From positions 1 through 64,000 of the forward strand of contig NZ_JAIFZM010000012.1 of NCBI RefSeq assembly GCF_022095695.1: a stretch of DNA of 64,000 nucleotides, given 5' to 3'. The stretch is from Oceanobacillus jordanicus. GTDB taxonomy: Bacteria > Bacillota > Bacilli > Bacillales > Amphibacillaceae. The position numbers and the translations under genes were made by a program. The notes beneath the pieces were generated by a model, which was not told where the DNA came from, searched no databases, and worked only from the letters and a program-made list of their open reading frames with translations. Shown here in pieces: positions 52,928 to 60,947 of the stretch. Position 1 is the stretch's first letter, and every line of letters starts with the position of its first letter.

Positions 52928-53821
52928 ATGGTACAGTCAAAAAAGCAAAAATACCTATTTCTGGCTTTTTGTTTAATCCCAACCTTTATCTTGTTTGCCA
53001 TATTTACGCTTTATCCGCTGTTTAGTGGTCTGTACTATTCATTTTTTGATTGGTCAGGCTCCTCGCAAAACAAGGACTTTGTTGGCTTGGCGAACTACAT
53101 AAAGCTTGTGAAAGATGCAATCATACCAAATACGATTATCCATGACTATTTCCTTGTTGCTACAAAAGTAATTGGCATTATGGTTATGGCATTGTTTTTT
53201 GCTGTAGCCTTAACCCAACTTAAAATAAAGGAAGCGCCATTTTATCGTATTGTTTTCTTTTTCCCAAATATAATGAGTGTCGTCGTCATTGGGATTCTTT
53301 GGACATTTATTTACAATCCTAATCTTGGTCTAGTTAACTCAGGGCTTGAATTTATTGGGTTAGAAAGCTTAGCGAAACCATGGCTAGGAGACGAGGATTG
53401 GGCATTGCCAAGTCTTGTGCTGCCATCGGTTTGGGCAGGTATTGGTTTATTTATGCTCTTACTAATGGGCGGAATATCCAATGTTTCAAAAAGCTATTAT
53501 GAAGCAGCAGAATTGGACGGAGCATCAGAATGGCAGCAATTTTGGAAGGTAACACTCCCACTTATCTGGCCTCAGGTGAAAATCTCCATACTATATATCG
53601 TGATTACCACATTAAATGGCTCCTTTATTATTGTACAAGTCATGACAGGTGGTGGGCCAAATAACGCTACACATGTAATGGGCTCTTATCTATACCAGCA
53701 GGCCTTTGTACAATATAACTTCGGCTATGGTGCCACAATCGGTGTAATGATTTTGATCATCTCCTTACTGACTGTCTTAATTCTTCAGTTCATTATGCGC
53801 CGAGATAAAGTAGAGTACTAA
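52928..53821 (+). CDS. Sugar ABC transporter permease (MalF-like)
   Basis: A 297-residue permease with six hydrophobic segments. The EAA loop is YYEAAELDGASEWQQFW near residue 195, where the ATPase docks, and the C-terminal segment MTGGGPNNATHVMGSYLY is typical of UgpA/LacF-type permeases. AGAGGGA lies upstream. It pairs with the second permease 36 nt downstream and serves the murQ-linked binding protein. Confidence 0.9.
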   Translation: MVQSKKQKYLFLAFCLIPTFILFAIFTLYPLFSGLYYSFFDWSGSSQNKDFVGLANYIKLVKDAIIPNTIIHDYFLVATKVIGIMVMALFFAVALTQLKIKEAPFYRIVFFFPNIMSVVVIGILWTFIYNPNLGLVNSGLEFIGLESLAKPWLGDEDWALPSLVLPSVWAGIGLFMLLLMGGISNVSKSYYEAAELDGASEWQQFWKVTLPLIWPQVKISILYIVITTLNGSFIIVQVMTGGGPNNATHVMGSYLYQQAFVQYNFGYGATIGVMILIISLLTVLILQFIMRRDKVEY

Positions 53822-53857
53822 CTAGCACGGATTACCGATAAAGAGGAGGAATTTATT

Positions 53858-54700
53858 GTGAAACGAAGCGTCGGCCAGATCCTTGGTAGAACAGGGATAC
53901 GGATTCCGTTGATCCTTTGGTCATTAGCAGTATTGTATCCGATTTTCTGGATGTTTCTAGGAGCCTTTAAATCCAATGCAGAAATTTATCGAAACCCTTG
54001 GGGATTCCCCGAATCCTTTAGTTTTGACAACTTCGTTACTGCTTGGACAAACTATAATATTGATGTTAGTGTCTTCAACAGTTTAATTGTAACCGTAGTG
54101 GGTGCTGTTTTAACGCTTGTATTAGCAATCCCCACTGCTTATGCCATTGAGAGAATTAACTTCCGTGGTAGTAAAATATTGTTTACCGTTTACGTGTCCG
54201 CAATGATGATTCCTATGGTGCTTGGCTGGATCCCGCTCTTTTTCCTACTATCAGATTTAGGATTATTAGACAATATTTACGGACTGGCGATTGTGTATGC
54301 CGTAAGTCAGTTGCCATTTTCCATCTTTGTTCTAACAAGCTTTATTGGTACCATTCCTAGATCTTTAGAGGAATCGGCAGCAATGGATGGCATGTCACCT
54401 TATAAAGTATTGTGGAAAATCATTACACCACTCAGTATGTCAGGAATCATCACCGTTACCATTATGAACGCCATTCAATTTTGGAACGAGTATTTCATGG
54501 CACTCATATTCCTGAATTCCAGTGAAAACTATACGCTTGCATTAGCGATTGACTTTATTAGTAGTGAAGCACAATATACGAATGCATGGGGTACCCTATT
54601 CGCCGGCCTTGTCATCGCCATCGTACCAGTCATTATCCTATACGCCATCTTCCAAAGACGTATTTCTAAAGGCATGACAGAAGGAGCAATCAAAGGTTAA
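53858..54700 (+). CDS. Sugar ABC transporter permease (MalG-like)
   Basis: A 280-residue permease with six hydrophobic segments and the EAA loop SLEESAAMDGMSPYKVLW near residue 168. The C-terminus FQRRISKGMTEGAIKG matches MalG-type proteins. The start is GTG, preceded by GAGGAGG at good distance. It is the last gene before a strong terminator. No ATPase gene is present, as in the mdx operon, so the same shared ATPase is expected. Confidence 0.9.
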   Translation: MKRSVGQILGRTGIRIPLILWSLAVLYPIFWMFLGAFKSNAEIYRNPWGFPESFSFDNFVTAWTNYNIDVSVFNSLIVTVVGAVLTLVLAIPTAYAIERINFRGSKILFTVYVSAMMIPMVLGWIPLFFLLSDLGLLDNIYGLAIVYAVSQLPFSIFVLTSFIGTIPRSLEESAAMDGMSPYKVLWKIITPLSMSGIITVTIMNAIQFWNEYFMALIFLNSSENYTLALAIDFISSEAQYTNAWGTLFAGLVIAIVPVIILYAIFQRRISKGMTEGAIKG

Positions 54701-54703
54701 TAG

Positions 54704-54738
54704 AAAACACCAATCCAAATGAGATTGGTGTTTTTTTT
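54704..54738 (+). terminator. Terminator of the murQ-ABC operon
   Basis: AAAACACCAATC pairs with GATTGGTGTTTT around CAAATGA, followed by a long T run. Confidence 0.92.
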
Positions 54739-54754
54739 GATGGCTGGATTGTGG

Positions 54755-54893
54755 GGCGTGTGAGGAGCATGTGAAGTCGCATGGGAGAGTGTAGAACTCG
54801 CTTGGGTATCCGGAAATGCCACCGGGTGAAGATGCCGAACTCGCGTGAGGACTATGGAAATGCACGTGCCAGCCCAAAAAAGTCGCGTACCAA
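54755..54893. repeat. Degenerate ~20-bp tandem repeat array (array 4)
   Basis: Six or seven strongly diverged units: AAGTCGCATGGGAG, GAACTCGCTTGGG, GAAATGCCACCGGG, GAACTCGCGTGAGG, GAAATGCACGTGCC and AAGTCGCGTACC. AAGTCGC and AACTCGC alternate with AAATGC. This is the most decayed of the five arrays and again follows a terminator directly. Confidence 0.6.
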
Positions 54894-55052
54894 TATTAAA
54901 TCACCGAATGTCGCATATAAACAGTACATTTAATCGGTCAAAACTTTTCTCCCTCTGCCAACCCCTAATAGGATAAAACGTACACATAAAATATAAATCA
55001 TTATTTCTAATAGTTATCAACACAATAGTTTACAATAAACTTTATTATGTAC

Positions 55053-55082
55053 TTTACAATAGTGTGCATCATACACTATAAT
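55053..55082 (+). promoter_or_regulatory. Promoter and operator of the PadR gene
   Basis: TTTACA (55053-55058) and TATAAT (55077-55082) are separated by 18 nt. The spacer holds the inverted repeat AGTGT-N7-ACACT (55061-55077), a likely autoregulatory PadR site. Confidence 0.6.
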
Positions 55083-55101
55083 GAATACAGGAGTTGATCA
55101 T

Positions 55102-55464
55102 ATGAAAGATGCACATGAGCATTTAGATAAACTAATGCAGGAACTGAGACGGGGAACCATTACGATTGGGGTACTAAGTCAGCTTTCTGAACCGCAGTAT
55201 GGGTACTCACTCGTGACGATGCTCGGCGAAAATGGGCTCCATGTAGAACCTGGCACATTATACCCACTTTTAAGGAGGTTAGAGAAACAAGGCCTATTGG
55301 AAAGTAAGTGGGACACCAACGAAGCAAGGCCTAGAAAATATTATTTACTCAGCAAGACAGGGAAAGAGGTATATGATCTGCTCGTTGTTGAATGGAAAAG
55401 TATTGTGACAAGTTTAAATCATGTGATCGAGGATAAGGGAGATGATGTCGATGGAGATGGTTGA
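55102..55464 (+). CDS. PadR-family transcriptional regulator
   Basis: A 120-residue regulator with the PadR winged helix: LRRGTITIGVLSQLSEPQYG, GLHVEPGTLYPLLRRLEKQG and ARPRKYYLLSKTGKEVY, followed by a short C-terminal helix. The start at 55102 is set by AGGAG 8 nt upstream; an ATG 21 nt earlier lies inside the promoter's -10 box. It overlaps the next gene by 14 nt. Such PadR/HAAS pairs usually control envelope-stress or ABC functions. Ligand unknown. Confidence 0.88.
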   Translation: MKDAHEHLDKLMQELRRGTITIGVLSQLSEPQYGYSLVTMLGENGLHVEPGTLYPLLRRLEKQGLLESKWDTNEARPRKYYLLSKTGKEVYDLLVVEWKSIVTSLNHVIEDKGDDVDGDG

Positions 55465-56458
55465 ACGTTATATCTTTGCAGTTATGCAAAAGCTGCCACA
55501 ATCACAGAGGAAAGATATTGCTATTGAACTTCGCGGTTTAATTGAAGACATGCTGGAAGATCGGTCCGGAAAAAATCACTACACGGAAAGTGATATAGAA
55601 GAAGTACTGCTGGAATTGGGCAGGCCGAAAGAATTAGCCGATAAGTATCGCAACACCAAAAAATACCTGATAGGACCAGAACTTTTTGACTCGTACCTAT
55701 ATATATTGAAGGTTATATTGGCAGTAGTAGGAATTTCTATAGGCGTTGGATTCGCCATTCAGGTCGTTATCAATCCAGTAAATATTTTAGATCACTTCGT
55801 TGATATGATTGTTTCAGCTGTTACTGCATTGCCAATGGCTTTCGGGTGGACGACATTTGGATTTGCTATGGGAGAGTTAATGGGTAATGTGAAAAAGGAA
55901 GATTTACAATGGGAAAAAGAAGAGTGGAAACCAACTAACTTGCCACCGATTCCAGTTGAGCATAGTCGAGTTAAACGCGGTGAAGCCGTAACAAGTATTA
56001 TTTTCTATGCATTTTTTATCGTCCTGTTTTCTTTTTCAAGTGATTATTTAGGTGTTTGGGTTTTTCATGATGGATTTAATGGGGTTGTCCCCTTTTTGAA
56101 TGAACAGAATTATGGGACCTACCTCGTATTCATTATTTTAATCTTAGGGATTGGAATATTAAACGAATGTTTAAAACTAGCTTTTGGAAAATGGAGCTAT
56201 AAGTTAGTTTTATATACAACCGTTTCAAATACACTTTCTATGGCTATCATTCTATTCATGGTAACGGCTACGGATTTTTGGAATCCAACGTTCATGAGTG
56301 ACTTGGTAGAGGTAAACGTCCTTACTGCGGGCAGTGAAGGCTATGATACCGTCAATTGGATTTGGAGTCGGGTAACATTCTGGACTATTGTCATACTTAT
56401 CCTCAGCCTAGTCTGGAACGGGATCGATGGATTTTTAAAAGCTAGAAAAAATAAGTGA
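55451..56458 (+). CDS. HAAS-domain membrane protein
   Basis: A 335-residue protein. The N-terminal HAAS-type helical domain (about residues 1-70; VERYIFAVMQKLPQSQRKDI and LLELGRPKELADKYR) precedes a membrane part with six or so hydrophobic segments, beginning near residue 80. HAAS domains are found in proteins encoded next to PadR regulators and are thought to relay envelope signals. The ATG at 55451 is chosen for its distance to AAGGGAG; earlier ATG codons are too close. A strong terminator follows. It sits inside the salvage locus without an obvious link to it. Confidence 0.75.
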   Translation: MEMVERYIFAVMQKLPQSQRKDIAIELRGLIEDMLEDRSGKNHYTESDIEEVLLELGRPKELADKYRNTKKYLIGPELFDSYLYILKVILAVVGISIGVGFAIQVVINPVNILDHFVDMIVSAVTALPMAFGWTTFGFAMGELMGNVKKEDLQWEKEEWKPTNLPPIPVEHSRVKRGEAVTSIIFYAFFIVLFSFSSDYLGVWVFHDGFNGVVPFLNEQNYGTYLVFIILILGIGILNECLKLAFGKWSYKLVLYTTVSNTLSMAIILFMVTATDFWNPTFMSDLVEVNVLTAGSEGYDTVNWIWSRVTFWTIVILILSLVWNGIDGFLKARKNK

Positions 56459-56469
56459 TAACGCTGTAG

Positions 56470-56512
56470 GCCTATTGCTACCTGTTCAAGCAGGTAGCAA
56501 TAGGCTTTTTTA
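56470..56512 (+). terminator. Strong terminator of the PadR/HAAS operon
   Basis: GCCTATTGCTACCTG (56470-56484) pairs perfectly with CAGGTAGCAATAGGC (56491-56505), followed by six T residues. Confidence 0.95.
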
Positions 56513-56517
56513 AAAAA

Positions 56518-56790
56518 ATGTGAAATCATGTATTAAAAGTGAATCGTCACCGCCTAAAGGTGAAACCACAGCGCCCCAAAGTGAATCATCAATGCCCCAA
56601 AGTGAAACCACAACGCAACAAAGTGAATCGTCAACGCCCCAAAGTGAAACCACAACGCAACAAAGTGAATCGTCAGCACCCAAAGTGAAACCACAGCACC
56701 ACAAAGTGAATCGTCAATGCCTAAAAGTGAAACCACAGCACCACAAAGTGAAACCACAGCCTCCAAACTGAAACCAACCCCCCACCCAAA
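56518..56790. repeat. 21-bp tandem repeat array with two alternating unit types (array 5)
   Basis: About twelve 20-22-bp units, mostly 21 bp. Type a is AAAGTGAATCGTCAACGCC and type b is AAAGTGAAACCACAACGC; they alternate a-b-a-b through most of the array. Because 21 is a multiple of three, all frames stay open and give repeats like SESSTPQSETTTQQ, but no ribosome site or promoter precedes them and the array begins right after a terminator. The b units match the right half of array 2. Confidence 0.85.
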
Positions 56791-57226
56791 CCCACCACAA
56801 AAAAACTTCTCTTTTAACCAAATGCCACACTTCATCAAAAACACGCTAATTTTGTCGAATCCCCGCGTGGAATAATATGTAAATCCAAAGTGAAAATCTT
56901 ACACAAAGACATCAATCTGCAAAAAGTGTGTAGGAATACCTAGTGAGATAGTATGGACAAACTTTCCTGGTAAGAATAGATGCGCCCTCTCTACTAGCAC
57001 CTCGGGTAATAACTAGTCCCAATATATCAATTTTGAAAACATAGAAAATTTAGACATAATTAAACAACATTTTTTAACAGCTTTTGCTATTGTCTAGATA
57101 ACCCTATTAAGGACAAGGGGGATCCTACCTTTGACAAATTTTGAAGGGCGGTGTTTTCATGACTTGGAAATGTTGAGCCAGGAAATGAACCTCGAAATCA
57201 AATAAATGAATGAAGGAGGGATTTAC
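56791..57226. other. Intergenic region upstream of nagZ
   Basis: This 436-nt region holds no gene that I can support. TTGACA at 57131-57136 lacks a convincing -10. A short open frame starting at 57170 (five codons) follows GGGCGG but is too small to judge. The nagZ ribosome site GAAGGAGGG ends the region. The promoter for nagZ must lie here but was not identified with confidence. Confidence 0.4.
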
Positions 57227-59275
57227 TTGAAGCTGAAGCTACGAAAGGTAATCGCGTTTTTGTCAGCAGCTTTACTACTTCTGACACTTCCCATACCAGG
57301 GGGAGTGAAAAATGTGTCAGCTGCTGAAAAGCAGGATGTAAACGAGGATGAGATTAACGCCATCATAGATGACATGACATTAGAAGAGAAAATTGGGCAG
57401 CTGTTTATTGTTCATGTATATGGCCAAACCCCAACTGACCCAAGATACGAGAACACCAATTTAAATAACAACCGCGGTGGGAAAAACTTTCAAGAGGTTA
57501 TTGAAAACTACCATATCGGTGGGCTAATTTATTTTAATTGGTCCTACAACATTGGCACACCTTTGGATCCAGAACAGGTGCAGTTCCTGTCTAACGGTGT
57601 ACAGGAAATTGCGGTCGAGCAGGATTCCGGCATTCCCTTATTTATTTCGACAGACCAGGAGGGCGGGATTGTCCAACGTGTAACAGAACCAGGGACGGTT
57701 TTTCCGGGAAACATGGCAATTGGAGCAACACGGTCTGAGGAGTTCGCTGCCCTATCTGGAAACATCATCGGCAAAGAGCTGAACAGTTTAGGGATTAACA
57801 TGAACTTTGCACCAACCGTTGACGTGAACTTGAATCCCGCAAATCCAGTTATCGGAATTCGTTCTTTTGGTGAAGATCCTGAACTGGTTTCGAAGCTTGG
57901 TGTCTCACAAATTAATGCATATAAAGAACAGAATGTAATCGCATCGGCAAAGCATTTTCCAGGACATGGTGACACGGATGTAGATTCCCATTATGGGCTT
58001 CCAGTCATTGACCATGATTTGGAAACATTACATGAAGTGGATTTAAAACCATTTAAAGAAGCAATTGATGCTGGAGTCGGTTCAATTATGACAGGACATA
58101 TTGTCGTGCCAGCATTGGATGACTCAGGACTTCCGGCAACACTATCAAAACCGATCATCACTGATTTACTTCGTGAGGAGCTTGGTTATGACGGCTTAAT
58201 TATCACGGATAGCCTTGGTATGTCTGGTGCGAACGTAGTACCACCAGATCGTGTTCCAGTAGAATCCTTTAAAGCTGGTGTGGATATTTTATTAAATCCA
58301 CCAGATGTAGAAGTGGCATATAATGGCATGCTGGAAGCTGTCCAATCCGGGGAAATTTCCGAGGAGCGTGTGGAAGAGTCGGTTTATCGCATTCTTCGGG
58401 CAAAAATGGAAAATGGCTTGTTTGAAGAAACGCAGACTAGCCCTGACAAATTAGAGAATATTGGAACAGAAGCCAATTTACAGGCAGCAAAAGATATTGC
58501 GGAGAAAAGCATTACTTTAGTTAAAAATGAGGACGTATTACCAGTTCAAAACGATGAAAAGGTACTTGTTACTGGTCCATCAGTAGCCAAGCCATCCTTG
58601 CTTTATCAATTGTTAGAGGAAAAGGGTGTCGATGGACGAAGCTATGCAACGGGTACAAGTCCGACAGACAGTCAGATCGAGCAGGCTGTAGAGCACGCAG
58701 CAGATGCCGATAAAATTATTGTTACGACCTATACGGCGAATACAAATGAAAGACAGCGTGAATTTGTGGAAGCGCTTCAACGGACAGGAAAACCTGTCAT
58801 TGTTTCGGCACATCGTAATCCATATGATGTGATGGTATTTCCAGAGGTAGATGGTTATGTTGCTTCCTATAGCTATCTCGATGTGTCAATCAATGCGGTA
58901 GCTAGCGTGCTGGTAGGCGACATTAATCCATATGGAAAACTGCCTGTTACGATTCCAGATCTATATAACCTCGGGCATAGCTTGGATTATACGGATACTT
59001 CTCTCAGTGCTGAGGGGATGAAGCAGCTTGTCGATGAGTTGGCACAGCAAGATGAAATTACAGATAGCCAAACGACCAGAGCGCTTACAACACACCTGTC
59101 AGCTATTGAACGATTTGAAGAGCGTGAGCTAGGAGATAAGGTCGTGAAGCACTTAGAAAGCTTCCAAGACTTGATTGCTCATTTCCATGAAACCGACAAG
59201 ATTACCGACAAAGCATACAGCTACCTAGAAACAGAAAGCTTGAAATTGCATGATGTCTGGACAACGCAGGAATAA
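57227..59275 (+). CDS. nagZ: Secreted beta-N-acetylglucosaminidase NagZ with FIMAH domain
   Basis: A 682-residue secreted GH3 enzyme. The signal peptide (about residues 1-34) ends NVSA-A. The GH3 barrel has DQEGGIVQRV near residue 145 and the NagZ signature KHFPGHGDTDVDSHYGLP near 245, whose Asp-His pair acts in catalysis; TDSLGMSGA contains the nucleophile. A second alpha/beta domain follows (about 415-590), as in B. subtilis NagZ (YbbD). The last ~85 residues form a helical FIMAH-like domain (VVKHLESFQDLIAHFHETD). It removes GlcNAc from muropeptides. Start is a TTG with AAGGAGGG 7 nt before it. Confidence 0.9.
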   Translation: MKLKLRKVIAFLSAALLLLTLPIPGGVKNVSAAEKQDVNEDEINAIIDDMTLEEKIGQLFIVHVYGQTPTDPRYENTNLNNNRGGKNFQEVIENYHIGGLIYFNWSYNIGTPLDPEQVQFLSNGVQEIAVEQDSGIPLFISTDQEGGIVQRVTEPGTVFPGNMAIGATRSEEFAALSGNIIGKELNSLGINMNFAPTVDVNLNPANPVIGIRSFGEDPELVSKLGVSQINAYKEQNVIASAKHFPGHGDTDVDSHYGLPVIDHDLETLHEVDLKPFKEAIDAGVGSIMTGHIVVPALDDSGLPATLSKPIITDLLREELGYDGLIITDSLGMSGANVVPPDRVPVESFKAGVDILLNPPDVEVAYNGMLEAVQSGEISEERVEESVYRILRAKMENGLFEETQTSPDKLENIGTEANLQAAKDIAEKSITLVKNEDVLPVQNDEKVLVTGPSVAKPSLLYQLLEEKGVDGRSYATGTSPTDSQIEQAVEHAADADKIIVTTYTANTNERQREFVEALQRTGKPVIVSAHRNPYDVMVFPEVDGYVASYSYLDVSINAVASVLVGDINPYGKLPVTIPDLYNLGHSLDYTDTSLSAEGMKQLVDELAQQDEITDSQTTRALTTHLSAIERFEERELGDKVVKHLESFQDLIAHFHETDKITDKAYSYLETESLKLHDVWTTQE

Positions 59276-59307
59276 ATCTACTTTTAAATCAAACTAGGGG
59301 GATGCGT

Positions 59308-59772
59308 ATGCATAGATTTGTGCGAGTGATGGTGCGTTTTTTCACTATCCTATACTTGCTCTTTCTGCTCGTCTCCCAGGTTCACTCTCCCACATCTGCT
59401 TTCTTTACGGCAACTTCTACTGTGGAAGGTGCCGTAACAGCAGGCACTTATGCTGAAGAGGCACCGATTGTGGGGGAGGAACAACACGCAGAAGAGCATA
59501 CACAAAAGGATGATACAACACAAGCAGAGACGGATAAGGGGTCAACGCTTGAAGAGAAGAACATAGACGAACAAACAGAAGAAGATCATACATCTGAAAC
59601 CTCTGAAAATAATACAGAAAAAGAAGCAGCGGAAAGTAACCTGGAGAATGAAAAGCCTGTTGAGGAAGAAGAGGAAGAGAGCGAAACGACAGAATCTGAA
59701 ACGGTGGAAGAGGACGCGATGAGCGAAGGGGAGGAGAATGAAAATGAAAATGACATTAAAAACGATGAGTAA
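59308..59772 (+). CDS. Acidic secreted protein with camelysin-like N-terminus (TapA-like)
   Basis: A 154-residue protein. A hydrophobic signal-type segment (residues 8-27) is followed by TSAFFTATSTVEGAVTAGTY, which resembles the start of mature TasA/CalY proteins (AYFSDTETSSNTFAAGT). The rest is extremely acidic and low-complexity, almost all Glu, Thr, Ser and Asn. It may be a SipW substrate that assists fibre assembly, like TapA of B. subtilis, though it is shorter and shares no clear domain with it. ATG at 59308 is preferred over 59302, which touches the AGGGGG site. Confidence 0.6.
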   Translation: MHRFVRVMVRFFTILYLLFLLVSQVHSPTSAFFTATSTVEGAVTAGTYAEEAPIVGEEQHAEEHTQKDDTTQAETDKGSTLEEKNIDEQTEEDHTSETSENNTEKEAAESNLENEKPVEEEEEESETTESETVEEDAMSEGEENENENDIKNDE

Positions 59773-60304
59773 TATCTTGTATACGATTGTCATTGCTGTG
59801 CTGCTTTGTGCTCTGCTCGTCGTGGGCCTCTCAAAAGCTTCCGGTAATGAGGTTAATGTGTTTGGCTATCAAATTAAATCCGTTCTTTCCGGATCAATGG
59901 AACCAGGGATTCAGACTGGATCCGTTATTGCGGTGAAAACCGGTGGAGATATGCAACGGTTTTCAGAGGGCGATGTCATCACCTATCGTGCGGAGGACAA
60001 CATACTGATCACTCACCGAATTATAGAGGTGGAAAACAATGGGCAACAGTATATAACGCAAGGGGATGCTAATAATGGCCCTGATGTAAGCCCAGTATTA
60101 TCAGAGAATGTCGTGGGGCAATATGCCGGGTTTACAATTCCATATGGTGGCTATGTGTTTCAGTTTGCCACGTCACCTGAAGGAGCGGCACTGCTCATGA
60201 TTTTGCCAGGAATTCTATTGCTTGGATATGCTTTTATAACCATTAGAAGAACATTAAAGCAGGTAAAACATTTGCTACAGGAAAAAACGATGGATGCAAA
60301 ATAA
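59744..60304 (+). CDS. sipW: SipW-type signal peptidase I
   Basis: A 186-residue membrane signal peptidase of the archaeal/eukaryotic (ER) type. The N-terminal membrane helix (about residues 8-30) precedes the catalytic serine in VLSGSMEPGI near 47. ITHRI near 87 supplies histidine in place of the lysine of ordinary bacterial enzymes, then GDANNGPD follows, and a C-terminal membrane helix near 145-165. SipW matures TasA-like fibre proteins in Bacillus. It overlaps the preceding acidic gene by 29 nt. The ATG at 59744 is preferred, 7 nt after AGGAG. Confidence 0.9.
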   Translation: MKMTLKTMSNILYTIVIAVLLCALLVVGLSKASGNEVNVFGYQIKSVLSGSMEPGIQTGSVIAVKTGGDMQRFSEGDVITYRAEDNILITHRIIEVENNGQQYITQGDANNGPDVSPVLSENVVGQYAGFTIPYGGYVFQFATSPEGAALLMILPGILLLGYAFITIRRTLKQVKHLLQEKTMDAK

Positions 60305-60337
60305 GCAACCATATAAAAATTGGGGAGGAAGTTATAA

Positions 60338-60925
60338 ATGAATATTAAAAAACAATTGGGGTTAGGAATTGCTTCAGCAGCATTAGGTCTTACATTAGTT
60401 AGTGGGGGAACATTTGCGTATTTCAGTGATACCGAAACATCAAGTAACACATTTGCTGCAGGGACGCTAGATCTCGCTGCAGCGCCAACAGAAATTATTG
60501 AAGTAGATAATATTAAACCAGGCGATACGATGGTACGTGATTTTGAATTACAAAATAACGGCACACTTGATATTGAAAAGGTATTACTCGATACAGATTA
60601 TACTGTCACAGATGCTGCTGGAGATAATACAGGAGATTTTGGCGAACATATTATGGTCGAATTCCTATACAATGCCGACAAACTTGATGAAGTAATTTAC
60701 CAGACGACATTGGCAGAACTAAAAACCATGACACCTGAAGCAGTAAATGAAAATGTCTTCTTGCCACTGCTTGGTGAAAATGGATTGCCAGTCGGAACTA
60801 TTGATGATCTTGTCGTGCAATTTAATTTTGTAGATAACGGAGAGGATCAAAACGAATTCCAAGGAGACACGTTAAGCCTAGAATGGACATTCACTGCACA
60901 GCAAACAGCCGGAGAAGATAAGTAA
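60338..60925 (+). CDS. TasA/camelysin-family (CalY) fibre protein
   Basis: A 195-residue secreted protein. The signal peptide (residues 1-27) ends VSGGTFA and is followed by YFSDTETSSNTFAAGTLDL, the hallmark of TasA/camelysin proteins. The rest is a beta-rich domain (IKPGDTMVRDFELQNNGTLD) that in relatives polymerises into amyloid-like or donor-strand fibres of the biofilm matrix and spore coat. The SipW gene directly upstream is its expected processing enzyme. GGGGAGG precedes the ATG. It lies 22 nt before a cell-wall hydrolase gene, an unusual neighbour. Confidence 0.9.
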   Translation: MNIKKQLGLGIASAALGLTLVSGGTFAYFSDTETSSNTFAAGTLDLAAAPTEIIEVDNIKPGDTMVRDFELQNNGTLDIEKVLLDTDYTVTDAAGDNTGDFGEHIMVEFLYNADKLDEVIYQTTLAELKTMTPEAVNENVFLPLLGENGLPVGTIDDLVVQFNFVDNGEDQNEFQGDTLSLEWTFTAQQTAGEDK

Positions 60926-60947
60926 TTAAACAAGGAGGCGTTTACAG

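Noticed and set aside
56520-56771. Repeat-encoded protein with 7-residue repeats
   Set aside because: The frame stays open only because 21 bp is a multiple of three and the units lack stop codons. It follows a strong terminator and has no ribosome site; the opposite strand is equally open.
56518-56790. Possible CRISPR array
   Set aside because: Units are about 21 bp without unique spacers and two unit types alternate; no cas genes are present. The arrays at 1-206 and 22405-22622 fail for the same reason.
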